A DNA stretch of 64,000 bases from Planctomycetota bacterium (GCA_018242605.1 JAFEBP010000007.1:287059-351058); one strand, 5' to 3'; counted from the first letter of the stretch, positions 28,266-38,040 are shown. The notes: a model not told the origin generated them from the letters alone. Translations and numbers: made by a program.

Positions 28266-28439
28266 ATGAATCACGACATCCACGAACACCACGGCCGCGT
28301 GCGCCAAGGGGCGGCACTGTTCAGAGAATATTGGGCTTGGCTGCGGACCTTGACCCCGGCGGCGCTGGTCTGCTTCGGCGGGCTTGTCACGGCGGCTGAG
28401 ATTTCCCGCGAAAAAGCCGTGAAGCACTCGGAACGTTAG
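28266..28439 (+). CDS. Small membrane-associated protein
   Basis: The protein has 57 residues and a purine-rich AGAGAGAG just before the ATG. It has a His-rich N-terminus (NHDIHEHHGRVRQG), an amphipathic aromatic segment (FREYWAWL), a weak hydrophobic segment (TPAALVCFGGLVTAA) and a basic tail. The His cluster could bind metal; that is only a guess. No family is recognised. A longer frame beginning at 28155 is less likely because its first 37 residues are low-complexity. Confidence 0.45.
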   Translation: MNHDIHEHHGRVRQGAALFREYWAWLRTLTPAALVCFGGLVTAAEISREKAVKHSER

Positions 28440-28496
28440 TTCGCACGCTGTTCGCCATTGCCTTCAAAATCTAGTGAGCATCTCCGCGGTTATCGG

Positions 28497-28525
28497 TTGC
28501 ATTGGTTTCCGCGTCCTGATATGCT
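28497..28525 (+). promoter_or_regulatory. Sigma70-type promoter for CTERM-type gene
   Basis: TTGCAT (28497-28502) and TATGCT (28520-28525) are separated by exactly 17 bases. Transcription would start near 28532, leaving a leader of about 40 bases with GGAG before the ATG at 28571. Confidence 0.6.
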
Positions 28526-28570
28526 GGAGTCGGACCCCTCGAGTGTGTCCGCCCCATCAGGAGTTGAGAG

Positions 28571-29428
28571 ATGTCTTCACGCGTGTATATCGCGGCCGCG
28601 GCCGCCTCAGCGCTTTTCGCTCCCGGTGCGCTGGGTGCAGCGGTGACAGTGCTCAGCCTGCAGGTCAGCACCGATGGCCTCGCGTGGTCTGATCGCGTAC
28701 AAGTGAACCCGTCGGAAGCGGCTCGCGTTCTGATGCGAGCTACGGTCACGTTTGTGGGCGACGGCGAAGCGTCCCCGCTGGGATTTGCCACGTTGATGTG
28801 GCAACCGGTCATTTCCGGCTGGAACGACGCGCGTGACGAAGTGCTGCCATGGGCGAACAGAGGCACCAACACCACCAACGGCTCCGTCCCTGACGCCCCG
28901 GGCATCGACGGTCCCTTCGGGCGTATCTCTCCATTCGCGGCCGTCGGACCGGCGGCGGGTGATGAGTACCGAAATCACACACACGTCATCCGGGGCACCC
29001 CGTACCTGCGGTTGGCTCGCGTGGCGATTACCAACTGGGTTGGCGAAGGGCCCACCTCGGGCACGAACGCGTTCAACAACTTCAACGGTTCGGGGGGCAT
29101 CGCGAGTTCGCAGAAGGCGTGGAGCAACGTGGGCGTGCGAGACCCGATTTTCTCCACCGCCACGGGCCAGGTGCCGCTGCTCAAACTGGGATTGAATATC
29201 GCAGGCGGCGTGGGACGCACGTTGGTCATCGATGCTCCGCAGGAGGGCATGACCCGCAACAGCATTACCGGAGCACGCGAGGCGGCGTGGTTCGCGAACC
29301 AAACCGACAACTTCGGGCAGATCAAGACTCCGGTCAGGGTCGAGCAGGCCCGGATCATTGTGATCCCGTCGTCGGCGACGTTCGTGGCCCCGCTCTTGCT
29401 GTGCGCTCTTCGTCGCGCCCGAAGGTGA
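28571..29428 (+). CDS. Secreted protein with C-terminal hydrophobic/Arg sorting tail
   Basis: The protein has 285 residues with GGAG eight bases before the ATG and its own promoter. It has a signal peptide (MSSRVYIAAAAASALFAPGALGA), then a beta-rich body of unknown fold (VTVLSLQVSTDGLAWSD, ATVTFVGDGE, TLMWQPVISGW). The C-terminus reads VIPSSATFVAPLLLCALRRARR: an IP motif, a hydrophobic stretch and a terminal Arg cluster, a variant of the CTERM sorting pattern. The function of the body is not known. The region downstream to 29604 holds no gene. Confidence 0.7.
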   Translation: MSSRVYIAAAAASALFAPGALGAAVTVLSLQVSTDGLAWSDRVQVNPSEAARVLMRATVTFVGDGEASPLGFATLMWQPVISGWNDARDEVLPWANRGTNTTNGSVPDAPGIDGPFGRISPFAAVGPAAGDEYRNHTHVIRGTPYLRLARVAITNWVGEGPTSGTNAFNNFNGSGGIASSQKAWSNVGVRDPIFSTATGQVPLLKLGLNIAGGVGRTLVIDAPQEGMTRNSITGAREAAWFANQTDNFGQIKTPVRVEQARIIVIPSSATFVAPLLLCALRRARR

Positions 29429-29604
29429 TGTGCCCGGTGACAACTCGGACCCTTTCCCTCCCCGCGGCCCGAATTCCAGATTGCCGCAGAGGACACGCGC
29501 CACGGACGTGTGGTTTCCTAAAAATGATCACTGATTACGCCGTGATGCTCGCTCGCTCACTGGAACAAACCTAAAGTTCCGTCGCAGAAGAGAGAGCCCA
29601 ACAA

Positions 29605-30087
29605 ATGATGTCCGCAATTCAACTCGCCGCCGCGTGCGCCATGATGCTCACCGGGGTCCAGGACCGTTCCGCGGTACTGAACCGGTGTGTGCGTGCCCAG
29701 CTAGTCTCATGGTCCAACCTCGAAGACCTCAGGTCGATCCCCGAGCACATCGAGCGAGAGCCTCTATGGCGCCAGATGTGTGCGTACGGGTGGGCCTACC
29801 ACCATGAGGCGATCCGGGGTATGTCGCTCGATCGGCTGGCGGTGCTGGGGAATCGCACAGGCGGGGACGTCAATATCGCCAACGATTTACGCGCCGTTCG
29901 AGGCCCCGGCCTGGAAGATCCCCGCCCCAGGGAAGCACTGCGGATCGCGTGCGTCTGGACCAGCGAGAACCGAGTGGTGTACTCCCAGAGCCCGGGATCT
30001 TTGGTCACCGTGGGCTGGGAGCGGGCGAGTTTGAGCACGTTCCTCCCGGCCGCGTTAAGCACGGTCAATCCTCTCTCGCTGCCGTAG
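29605..30087 (+). CDS. Small secreted protein of unknown function
   Basis: The protein has 160 residues. Two consecutive ATGs follow a purine-rich AGAGAGAG site; the first is used here. A short signal-like segment (MMSAIQLAAACAMMLTG) is followed by a charged, Trp-containing domain (VSWSNLEDLRSIPEHIEREPLW, CAYGWAYHHEAI). No membrane anchor or known motif is seen. It is convergent with rsmG, with 52 bases between the stops. It reads as a real protein by composition, but no family is recognised. Confidence 0.55.
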   Translation: MMSAIQLAAACAMMLTGVQDRSAVLNRCVRAQLVSWSNLEDLRSIPEHIEREPLWRQMCAYGWAYHHEAIRGMSLDRLAVLGNRTGGDVNIANDLRAVRGPGLEDPRPREALRIACVWTSENRVVYSQSPGSLVTVGWERASLSTFLPAALSTVNPLSLP

Positions 30088-30139
30088 CACTGGAGCGTAA
30101 ATACGAGTGTTGGACCAGGCATTCGGCCGAGGTCAGGAA

Positions 30140-30919
30140 CTACCTGAGCTTCTTGTCGGCGGGTGCCATCAAGGGCGAACGCGATGGTTCGCCGTCGCGG
30201 CGTGGGTAGTCTTTCGGGGTCGCAGCGCCCTTGTGCAGCACAACGATGTTCCCCGTCGGCATGGGCAGAGTCTGGTCATGAACGGCCTTGAGCAGGTGCA
30301 GGGCATAGGCCGCCTCCGCCACTTCCGCCGCGGCCTGCTCACCCTTGATCAGCAGGATGATGCCGCCGGGCGTTCCGCCCGAGGGCGCCTTGGCCAACGG
30401 GACAGTCAGTTCAGCCAGCGTGGGCAGGCGGCCAACCGCGCGGGCGACGACCGCGTCGTAGGCTTCCCGATGGCCGCCGACACGGCCCTTGGCAGTCTTC
30501 TCTCCCCGCTCGTGGGCCAGTCGCTCTGCCCGGTCGCAGATGACGCGGACGTTTTTGAGTCCCAGGCGAGCGGCCGTGTCGCGCAGGAACGCGGCTTTCT
30601 TTCCGGTCGCTTCCAGGAGCGTGAATCGCAGCGTCGGCAACGTGATCGCGAGCGGGATACCGGGAAGTCCAGCGCCGGAGCCCACGTCGATAACGGTGGA
30701 ATCGGCCGGGAGTTCGGCCAGAATCGGCAGAAGCGTGAGCGAATCCAGGATGTGCCGCGTCCACGCGGCGACGGGATCGCGGACGGCCGTGAGGTTGGTC
30801 GTCTCGTTCGCGGCGTACAGCAGGTCGAGGTATTGCGACATCCGCTCGAGGTCGCCTGGTTCAAACTCGATTCCCAGTGAAGACGCTGCGGACAGGAACT
30901 CTGCGGGGGGCTGGTTCAA
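30140..30919 (-). CDS. rsmG: 16S rRNA (guanine-N7) methyltransferase RsmG
   Basis: RsmG (GidB) methylates N7 of G527 in the 530 loop of 16S rRNA; loss gives low-level streptomycin resistance. The SAM-binding site VIDVGSGAGLPGIPLAI, the acidic LLEATGKKAAFL and the VVARAVGRL block identify it. A TTG at 30919 is chosen as start (259 residues, MNQPPAEFLSAASS). The longest frame begins with ATG at 31024, but its first codons are the stem and T-run of the upstream gene's terminator, so that start is very unlikely. A TATATT box lies a few bases before the TTG, which would fit a leaderless or near-leaderless transcript. The C-terminus extends about 20 basic residues beyond typical RsmG. Confidence 0.92.
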   Translation of the reverse strand: MNQPPAEFLSAASSLGIEFEPGDLERMSQYLDLLYAANETTNLTAVRDPVAAWTRHILDSLTLLPILAELPADSTVIDVGSGAGLPGIPLAITLPTLRFTLLEATGKKAAFLRDTAARLGLKNVRVICDRAERLAHERGEKTAKGRVGGHREAYDAVVARAVGRLPTLAELTVPLAKAPSGGTPGGIILLIKGEQAAAEVAEAAYALHLLKAVHDQTLPMPTGNIVVLHKGAATPKDYPRRDGEPSRSPLMAPADKKLR

Positions 30920-30981
30920 GGCGTGGAATATAGCCGCCCGCGAGCGACAACGCGATCCGTAAACGGCGTCGCGACGGGCGC

Positions 30982-31013
30982 AACAAAAGGCCCGGGCGAA
31001 ATCGCCCGGGCCT
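30982..31013 (-). terminator. Rho-independent terminator after second dockerin gene
   Basis: AGGCCCGGGCG and its complement (30988-30998 with 31003-31013) form a GC-rich stem over a short loop, followed on the minus strand by TTTTGTTG. It lies 30 bases after the stop of the dockerin gene at 31043. Confidence 0.85.
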
Positions 31014-31042
31014 CGAAGGAGCATCAGGTCATCAAACCGGTA

Positions 31043-32974
31043 TCAGCAGCCGCCGTTCTGCCAGGGAACGAAGAAGGCTTCGACGTCCGAACCATCGACG
31101 CTGCCGTCGAGGTTAGTGTCGGCGCAGGGCAGGGACTGAGCCCAGTCGGTGAAGAACGATTCAACGTCCGACCCGTCGACGCCGCCGCTCTGGTTGTAGT
31201 CCGCGGGGCAGGCCGAGCAGGAGGCGTTGCAATCAAAGTAACCGACGTAGAAGTCGGACTGGATGTTGAGATTGTCACCGCCCAGAGGACGGATGTGCCA
31301 GCGGCCATCGGTGTCGGCGTTGGCGAGTTCGCGCACGTCGAGGTGACCGACGCCCAGGTAATAAGTGCCCGCCGCGAGACCGCCGTTGATGCCGGTGAAC
31401 GGCTCGCCGCCGGTGACGTAGGGACCGCGCGGGCCGGGGTGGCCATAGGAGAACTGAGGGAAGAAGCCCGCGCCGCTGTCGTCGTCGTAGCCGACGAGGT
31501 TGCCGATGGAGTTGAAGATGAAGGCTTCCTGATCGGCGTCGCCGGTGGGATCGCTGTTGGAGAAGTCGATGTCGAGGTAGTTGTCTTCGGTAGCGCCGTT
31601 GATGTCCTTGCAGACGTTGAACGTGGTCCAGAGGATTTGCTTGAGGCCGGGCAGAGTGCTGGTGCCCGGGGCACCGGGGGAAAGGAGCACACCCAGGTCG
31701 GTGCCGGCGGGCGCAACGGAAGGAGCCAGCGTGCCGCCCGCGACGTTGCTGCGGAACTGGAGCTGGATGTTGCCGGCGGTGCCCGGGGAAACGGGCGTCA
31801 CGATGAAGCCGTCGCTGAAGCGCGTCCCGCCCTCGGCCACGGCGAGGTAGAACGTGTCGGTGCCGAGAAGTTCGCCGTCGTAACCGTCCTTCTGGTCGCC
31901 GTTGCCGTCCGCGGCGCGGCGACCGATACCGAATGTGAGCTGAGCGAGGTCGTCGGGACCGCTGTTCTCATCGGACCAGATCACGTTGCCGCCTGCCGTG
32001 TAGAGCGCCAGCGTCGTGTTGGCGATCGTGCTGTTGAGCGTGGTGATGTCCAGGAACGTGCGGGCCGCATCGGAGACATCTCCGGGAAGCGTGAACTGGA
32101 ACCACTTGACCTGCCCGGCGGTGAACGCCTCGGTGCGGTTGACGGAGTTGCCCAGGGATCCCAGGCTCACGAACGAAGGGGGCGTCACGGGGACGTCACC
32201 GGTGATGATCAGGGGAAGGTTGATGGCCTGGTTGATGCACGTGCCGGCGGTGAATGCGGTCCGCTGGCGGTCGGTGGTGCCGACGGCGCCGCCTTCCAGA
32301 ATGCCGTTGTTCGCGCGATCCAATCCCCAGTTGTCCGTTGACGATCCCGGGCCGACCGTGATGAGATTGGCGGCGAACGTGCGGGCAGGCTGACCGGCCG
32401 CGATCGACACCTGCGTCGTCGTGTTGCGGGTGAAGAACTGCAACTGCACGTACACCTGGTTGTCGGGAAGTGTGACGGGCGTCGCGGGAGTGATCGTGAG
32501 GTAATACGCGCCGTTGGCGAGGTTGTTGATGGGGAAAGTGCCCTGCCAGAGCGGGGTGGCGGTGGTAGCGACCATCGGGCTTGCGCCGAAGTTGGCCGTG
32601 TCCCAAATGGTCACGCGCAGGTCGAACGACGTCACCGCGGTCAGGCTGTTGGCCACCGGCACCGTGATGGTCCGCATGGCGTTGTTGGTTGTGCTCGCCC
32701 AGGGACCGATGGGGCCAAAGCTCACGTCATCCAGCACGTTCGCGGTACCCAGGTACGCCAGGCACGCCGCCGCGGTGTCCGAGTCATACACGGTCGGCGC
32801 CCGGTCGGAGTAACCCGAGGGGACTTCGAAGTAGTCATTGCCGTCCCACATGAGGTGGCGGATCGGCATGCCGGGAGGGAACGGGGTCAGTTCCTGAGCC
32901 GTCGCGATGCCGGAGACGGCTCCGCAGACGGCGAGCAACGCGAACACGGTGGTCTTCATCATCCGATTCTTCAT
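31043..32974 (-). CDS. Secreted GC-type dockerin protein
   Basis: The protein has 643 residues with a signal peptide (MKNRMMKTTVFALLAVCGAVSG, cleavage after ATAQ). The middle holds several pre-peptidase-like beta domains (WFQFTLPGDVSDAARTFL, YYLGVGHLDVREL). The C-terminal 55 residues are two dockerin-like loops (DYNQSGGVDGSDV and DTNLDGSVDGSDV) with FFTDW and FFVPW helices, bracketed by Cys residues and ending GGC. It follows the pattern of the proteins at 3834, 59724 and 60872. The ATG at 32974 begins the signal peptide; an upstream ATG at 33181 in frame would add 69 residues of non-signal sequence. It is transcribed alone and ends in a strong terminator. Confidence 0.85.
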   Translation of the reverse strand: MKNRMMKTTVFALLAVCGAVSGIATAQELTPFPPGMPIRHLMWDGNDYFEVPSGYSDRAPTVYDSDTAAACLAYLGTANVLDDVSFGPIGPWASTTNNAMRTITVPVANSLTAVTSFDLRVTIWDTANFGASPMVATTATPLWQGTFPINNLANGAYYLTITPATPVTLPDNQVYVQLQFFTRNTTTQVSIAAGQPARTFAANLITVGPGSSTDNWGLDRANNGILEGGAVGTTDRQRTAFTAGTCINQAINLPLIITGDVPVTPPSFVSLGSLGNSVNRTEAFTAGQVKWFQFTLPGDVSDAARTFLDITTLNSTIANTTLALYTAGGNVIWSDENSGPDDLAQLTFGIGRRAADGNGDQKDGYDGELLGTDTFYLAVAEGGTRFSDGFIVTPVSPGTAGNIQLQFRSNVAGGTLAPSVAPAGTDLGVLLSPGAPGTSTLPGLKQILWTTFNVCKDINGATEDNYLDIDFSNSDPTGDADQEAFIFNSIGNLVGYDDDSGAGFFPQFSYGHPGPRGPYVTGGEPFTGINGGLAAGTYYLGVGHLDVRELANADTDGRWHIRPLGGDNLNIQSDFYVGYFDCNASCSACPADYNQSGGVDGSDVESFFTDWAQSLPCADTNLDGSVDGSDVEAFFVPWQNGGC

Positions 32975-33226
32975 GGCCTGAGGCTCCAAATGTCTTGCCC
33001 ACCCATTTCCCCACTGTCTTTTGGAAAGCTGCGCGCGATGCGCAACACAACGCAGCGGCTGCGGAACTGCCGCGGCAAAACAGTAGCCTGCCTCTTGCCC
33101 TTGGTGGGGGAAGCAAGGTGAGTTTTCGGGCCACGAATGGGAATGTCCACAGGTCCGAAACAACCCGCCAAAGGGCTTCAATTACGGCCTCAGCGACGTC
33201 GACGCGATCGCTCGACGTGCGGACCG

Positions 33227-35641
33227 CTAACTCAGCTTGATCATGCGTCTTCCCGCCCATTCGACGATGAGAAGGGTCATCAGCAGCACCCATACCACGG
33301 GCTTGTCCCACAGAGTTTCGGTCTGGGGAGTCCCCAGGATCCGTACCTCGCGGTTGGGCAACAGGCTCGGCAGGTCGCTGATGCGTTCCGGCGGAACCAC
33401 CGCGCCCCCCGTCGCGGAGGCCAGGCCCGCCAAAGAAGCGTGGTCCGTCTGCGGGAAGCGGAGTTCATCATCGGGCAGGATCACTTCGACCTGCGCGGAG
33501 AGGTCCAGCCCCGCCAGCACGGGGTCCGCCGAATCGATCGTGAACACACCGGGCTCGGAGCCCAGCCACGCGCCTGTGAACGCAGCGGCCGGAGTGTCGG
33601 CATCTCCGCCGCCCTGCGGCAATAGCGTCAGTTCGGTGGCGCGCCCTTGCTCGGGCTGGTCGGGGCCGGTCTTTCGCGCCACACGCACCTTGATGCTCGC
33701 TGGCCGCTTGTCAATCAGAGTCTGATCGATCAGCCGCACCGTCACCTGCACCTGCTGGTTGGCCTGTGCTGTGTCGGGAGATACGGCGAGAATCGCAGGC
33801 TTTCCGGCGCGGCCCAGGCTGTCACGGGCGAGCAGACGGACCAGCGGGATCCAGAATCGCTCCGTGAGCACCTCCCCACGGGCATAGCGGTAGCGCCAGG
33901 TCTCGTCGGTGCCGACATACACGACCCGCCCCGCGCCGTACCTCATCGTGAGAACCAGGGGCGCGGGAGAGGCCGAATCCGCACCCTCCTGCGGCTGAGC
34001 GATCGCCAGCACCTCGGCGGTGGGCTTGAGCGATGCGGGTTCGATTCGTTGGGCCCAGCGCATGAGAGGCCAGCCCAGGTTCGGGTCCGCAAGCTCTACG
34101 GGCCAGGGCTTGTCTGCATTCGTGCTGAGTTGCAGCACGCCGTAGCGTGCCGCGGCGGTGCCGGGCTTGATGAGCACCGGGCCCATCCACGGTTGCGGTC
34201 CGGCTTCGGAGGTGCTTCCACCATTCTTGAGCGTGAACGGGAGCAGGTCCGCGAGCGGTGTGCCCCGCCACGCCCCGGGCGTGGCGCCAGACCCGCCGAT
34301 CCAGAGCAGCCCCGCGCCGCGTTCGGCCACCAACCGCTTGATCTGGGCGAGTTGCTCCGTGCTGAACAGCTCGGGACGCAGATCACCCATGAGGACCACG
34401 TCGAACCCCGACCACCCTTCCTGCGTGCGCGGGATCGAATCGAGCACCTCGGAGCCGTCCTGGATGTAGCGACGGTCGGAGGCCAGCAGCAGGGCGGAAG
34501 ACCGGATGGACTTCTCGCGGATCAGGATGTTCTTGACGTACCTGTACTCCCATCGCGGGTACCCATCGAAGTACACCACGCGGATCGGACGGTCGGCCAG
34601 TTCGACCCGGAACGATGACACGTTGTTGTCGGCGGTCAGATCGGGTTCGTCGCTGACGATCCGCACCGACCAGGTGGCGTTGCCCGCTTGATCGGGCTTG
34701 GCCATGAGCGTGATCTGATCGCCGTCATCGGCGCTGGGCGCTTCGTGAAGGGGGCGCTCATCAAGCACGGCATTGGTCAGCGAATCAACCAGTTGCACCT
34801 TGCCTTTGGGGAAAGGGGCGTCTTTGGCCGCGCCCAGATTTGCGACCGTCACGGTGACGGGCACGATATCGCCAATGAACGCGGCGCTGGGTGATTCCAC
34901 GTGCGTCACAGCCAGATCGGCCAAGGCCTTGGCGCTACCCAGCGGAACCGGGAAGACGGGGATGTGCCGGGCCTCGAGCTGACGCAGGACGGCACGCGGC
35001 GTCGCGTCCGCCGAGCGCCCGTCGGTCAACATCACGACGCCGGCGACAGGCCGGCCCGCCACCCGACGCAGCGCCTGCTCCAAAGACTGCCCGATGAAGG
35101 TGCGGCGCCCCTGGGCTTTTCCAAGCTCGACCGAAGCGGGAACGCCGCGATCAGCTTTCTCGAAGCGAAGATCGAACGCGCCGGCGTCGAAGCCCATGAA
35201 CAGGACGTTGCGTGTCTGCTGGAGCGTGGTGAAAGTGTCGGCGGCCCGTCGGACGGTCTCTACCAACTGCGATTCACGCGTCTTGGGCGACGGATCACCC
35301 GTGTCCTTGCCTACATCGGCGACGGTCATCGAGGCCGAACGGTCGGCCATGACAACGACCCAGTCGCGCTCGACGCGTTCGTTCTGTTTCACCAGTTCCG
35401 GTCCGGCCACCAGGATGGCCACGAGCACGAGCACCAGAGCACGCATCGCGGCGAGCGCGATGCGCGAGGCCCGGCCGCCGAGCAACCGCCAGTAACTCCA
35501 TCCAGCGATGCCGAAACACGCCGCGATGACGCCGACCCACGCCCACGCGGGAAACTCGCGAGCGAAGCGGAACTCAACGCCCTCGCCGCCGAACGTGAGG
35601 GACTTGCCCAGGCCGAACAACTGGTCCAGGAGTTGGTTCAT
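33227..35641 (-). CDS. VWA-domain membrane protein with glutamine-amidotransferase-like region
   Basis: The protein has 804 residues and overlaps the gene before it by four bases (ATGA), so the two are coupled. Two membrane segments near the N-terminus (WVGVIAACFGIAGWSYW and ALVLVLVAILVAGP) are followed by a von Willebrand factor A domain with a MIDAS motif DRSASM. Beta-sandwich domains and a region like the type-1 glutamine amidotransferase fold (FDVVLMGDL...GLLWIGGSG) follow, and one membrane segment closes the C-terminus (VVWVLLMTLLIVEWAGRR). This large layout is common in planctomycetes next to BatA-like proteins and MoxR ATPases. The function is unknown; membrane-anchored metal-dependent adhesion or complex assembly is inferred. 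Confidence 0.85.
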   Translation of the reverse strand: MNQLLDQLFGLGKSLTFGGEGVEFRFAREFPAWAWVGVIAACFGIAGWSYWRLLGGRASRIALAAMRALVLVLVAILVAGPELVKQNERVERDWVVVMADRSASMTVADVGKDTGDPSPKTRESQLVETVRRAADTFTTLQQTRNVLFMGFDAGAFDLRFEKADRGVPASVELGKAQGRRTFIGQSLEQALRRVAGRPVAGVVMLTDGRSADATPRAVLRQLEARHIPVFPVPLGSAKALADLAVTHVESPSAAFIGDIVPVTVTVANLGAAKDAPFPKGKVQLVDSLTNAVLDERPLHEAPSADDGDQITLMAKPDQAGNATWSVRIVSDEPDLTADNNVSSFRVELADRPIRVVYFDGYPRWEYRYVKNILIREKSIRSSALLLASDRRYIQDGSEVLDSIPRTQEGWSGFDVVLMGDLRPELFSTEQLAQIKRLVAERGAGLLWIGGSGATPGAWRGTPLADLLPFTLKNGGSTSEAGPQPWMGPVLIKPGTAAARYGVLQLSTNADKPWPVELADPNLGWPLMRWAQRIEPASLKPTAEVLAIAQPQEGADSASPAPLVLTMRYGAGRVVYVGTDETWRYRYARGEVLTERFWIPLVRLLARDSLGRAGKPAILAVSPDTAQANQQVQVTVRLIDQTLIDKRPASIKVRVARKTGPDQPEQGRATELTLLPQGGGDADTPAAAFTGAWLGSEPGVFTIDSADPVLAGLDLSAQVEVILPDDELRFPQTDHASLAGLASATGGAVVPPERISDLPSLLPNREVRILGTPQTETLWDKPVVWVLLMTLLIVEWAGRRMIKLS

Positions 35642-37974
35642 GCGGCCTCCTTGCGGACCGTCTGCGTCGGGGGCGACGCGGCGGCAAAGCCGTCCCGGTT
35701 GGCGTGGCTGAAGATACGGGCAAGGATCAGTTCAACCACGGCAATGAACCCAGCGGCGATGAGCAGCGGTACGCTCACCGGCGGGGCGTCTTGCTTGCGG
35801 TTGAGCGAGCCGCCCGCGGGGACGGCGTTCGCGCCGGAGGTAATCCAATCCATGCTCGACGAAACGGGGCCCAGCCACTTGGAGATCTCGTCGCGGGTGT
35901 GGACTTCCACAGCTCCGCCCGCCGGATCGGCGTTGAAAGCCAGAGCGCCCAGCGTGTTTCCACCCGCGGCCCGGACGGTCCATAGTCCCGCATCGCGGAT
36001 GGGGTTCGCGGGCAGCCCCATGGCGGTCACCGCTACGGTCGACAGGCCGCCCTCTTCACCGACGCGTACGAGTTCCGAAGCGCCCCGCGGAAGCGTTGGC
36101 GAAGCGCCGGCGGGCGCGACCCTCGGCCCCAGCGAGCGGCCGACACCTTGCCGGACGATTTCCTGCATCAACGGGACCATCAGCGGACGGGCGGGAAGAT
36201 CCGTCCAGGATAGATCGGGCGGCGCGGCGAAAAGTACTACGGTGCCGCGTGCGGCGGATTGGGCGGACTCTGCATTCTCTGAAGAGCCCGGCTGCCCAGC
36301 AACGATCAGTGGTGAACCGTCCATCAGCGTCAGCACCGCCTCGAACGCGCCCGAGGGCGCACGCACGTCGAGCAACTTCGAGACGGTGACGCCCTTGACA
36401 AGTGTTGGTAGTTCCGCCGCGATCACTTCCAGCATCGGGTGTGCATCGGCCTTCAGCGGCGCGATCGTGCCGGGGGGCGTAAGGGTCCGGGCCTCGCGAG
36501 CAACCTGCCACGACAGGCCGAGCGAGGCGTTCATGGCGTCGGTCCAGACGTGGGCATCAATGCCCACCGGCGGGCAGAGCACGATGAGGGCTCCATCACC
36601 CACCGCTTCCCGAAGGGCGGCCCAAGCGGGCGCGTCGAGCAGATCCGGGCGTGGCACCACCACGGCGTCCATGCCCTTGAGCACACCCGCGCCGCGTGAC
36701 ACTCGCTCAACGCCGCTCGATGGTGCGATTCCCTGCGCCGGATCAATGGTCTGCACCCGCAGTTCCCCCACCTGCCGGCGACGCAGCGTCAGGTCTGCCT
36801 GAGGCGAGAGTGCCAGAGCCAGCCAATCGGCTGACGAATACTGGGCCAACGCGCCGCGTACTCCCACCGTGCCGGGCGCAATCAACGCTACTTCGAGTCG
36901 TTCACGGGTTTCAACCGGGCGGACAAACCGGTTGTCCGCGGAGAGTGCATCGCGATCGATCGTCGCGGTAATCACCAGCGGCACGCCGATCTTTGTCGCG
37001 CCACCCTTGGGAGAAGCGAGATTCGCGAAGACTTGCGCCGTCTCCTGACCCGGATTCCAGGTCGCTGTCGCCAGGCTCTCCGTGCGTGAGGTTTCGCCGG
37101 CATAGGAAGCGGACAGCGTGACTTTGGTGGACGCGGGTGTGGCGGCGCCGCTGCGGCGGAGCGATACGCGGACTGTAGTGGCAGATTCCGCGCCGTCGTT
37201 CGCCGCCAGGAGCATGCCGCGCAGCGGCTCCACCGCGGTGATCGAGATATTTTCGGCGGGGGCCGCCGCGGGAGCCGAAGCAAGGAAGGTGACTCGCCCG
37301 GGCGCCAATCCCAGAGAAGGCACGGTGGTCTCCGGGTCTGCGCTGCCCGTGCGGAAATCAGAAAGGGCCGCCACCCAAACCCCCGAATCCGCCTCGTTCT
37401 CCTTGCGACCCAGTTCATCGCGGAGTTTCGCGAACGCCCCCGGAAGGTCCGCGCGGCTGTCCACGGGCTTTAGGTTCTTCACCAGATCGACCGCGGCGGA
37501 GAGTTCCGAGGAGGCCGGGAGGATCGCCGCATCGACCGGAGCGCCCATGAGGATCACACCCACACGATCGCCGCGGCTGCGATCAAGAGTTGCGATGAGG
37601 TCGAGCGCGGCCTTCTTGTGAGCCTCGATGGCAGCGCCATCGCCCGCGACGTCAGCACCCAACCCGGACGTCACGCTGTTGTCGATCAGCAGATACAGCG
37701 TCTTGGAACCGCCGCCCGCCAGCAGTCCCGCCGCGCCCAGCACCGGCTTGCCCACCGCCAGAGCCAGCAGCACCACGAGCAGACATCGGCTGGCGAGGAG
37801 CAGCAGTTGCTCCAGGTTCATGCGGCGCCGCTGCCGCTTGTACGCCTCGAGCAGGAACTTCATCGCCCCCCAGGGCACCGGCCGACGGCGACGCCGCATC
37901 AGAATATGGATGATGATCGGGATCATCACACATCCGAGGGCGACGGCGGCGAGCGTGGGGTTGAGGAACGTCAT
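35638..37974 (-). CDS. BatA-type membrane protein with VWA-like domain
   Basis: The protein has 778 residues. The N-terminus is the BatA/aerotolerance-type double membrane domain (FLNPTLAAVALGCVMIPIIIHILMRR, then RCLLVVLLALAVGKP) with the conserved basic stretch between. A VWA-like domain follows whose MIDAS is changed to DNSVTSG, and further beta domains. A single membrane segment (VPLLIAAGFIAVVELILARIF) lies near the C-terminus. It is coupled to the next VWA gene by ATGA overlap. The start at 37974 matches the BatA family start. The gene is divergent from the type III secretion operon, with 66 bases between the starts. Confidence 0.85.
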   Translation of the reverse strand: MTFLNPTLAAVALGCVMIPIIIHILMRRRRRPVPWGAMKFLLEAYKRQRRRMNLEQLLLLASRCLLVVLLALAVGKPVLGAAGLLAGGGSKTLYLLIDNSVTSGLGADVAGDGAAIEAHKKAALDLIATLDRSRGDRVGVILMGAPVDAAILPASSELSAAVDLVKNLKPVDSRADLPGAFAKLRDELGRKENEADSGVWVAALSDFRTGSADPETTVPSLGLAPGRVTFLASAPAAAPAENISITAVEPLRGMLLAANDGAESATTVRVSLRRSGAATPASTKVTLSASYAGETSRTESLATATWNPGQETAQVFANLASPKGGATKIGVPLVITATIDRDALSADNRFVRPVETRERLEVALIAPGTVGVRGALAQYSSADWLALALSPQADLTLRRRQVGELRVQTIDPAQGIAPSSGVERVSRGAGVLKGMDAVVVPRPDLLDAPAWAALREAVGDGALIVLCPPVGIDAHVWTDAMNASLGLSWQVAREARTLTPPGTIAPLKADAHPMLEVIAAELPTLVKGVTVSKLLDVRAPSGAFEAVLTLMDGSPLIVAGQPGSSENAESAQSAARGTVVLFAAPPDLSWTDLPARPLMVPLMQEIVRQGVGRSLGPRVAPAGASPTLPRGASELVRVGEEGGLSTVAVTAMGLPANPIRDAGLWTVRAAGGNTLGALAFNADPAGGAVEVHTRDEISKWLGPVSSSMDWITSGANAVPAGGSLNRKQDAPPVSVPLLIAAGFIAVVELILARIFSHANRDGFAAASPPTQTVRKEAA

Positions 37975-38040
37975 CTGGGTATCAAGGGAGTGTAGATGCG
38001 CGGCGCGGCCTGCACCGCCCGACGCTGGTACCCTCCTGCG

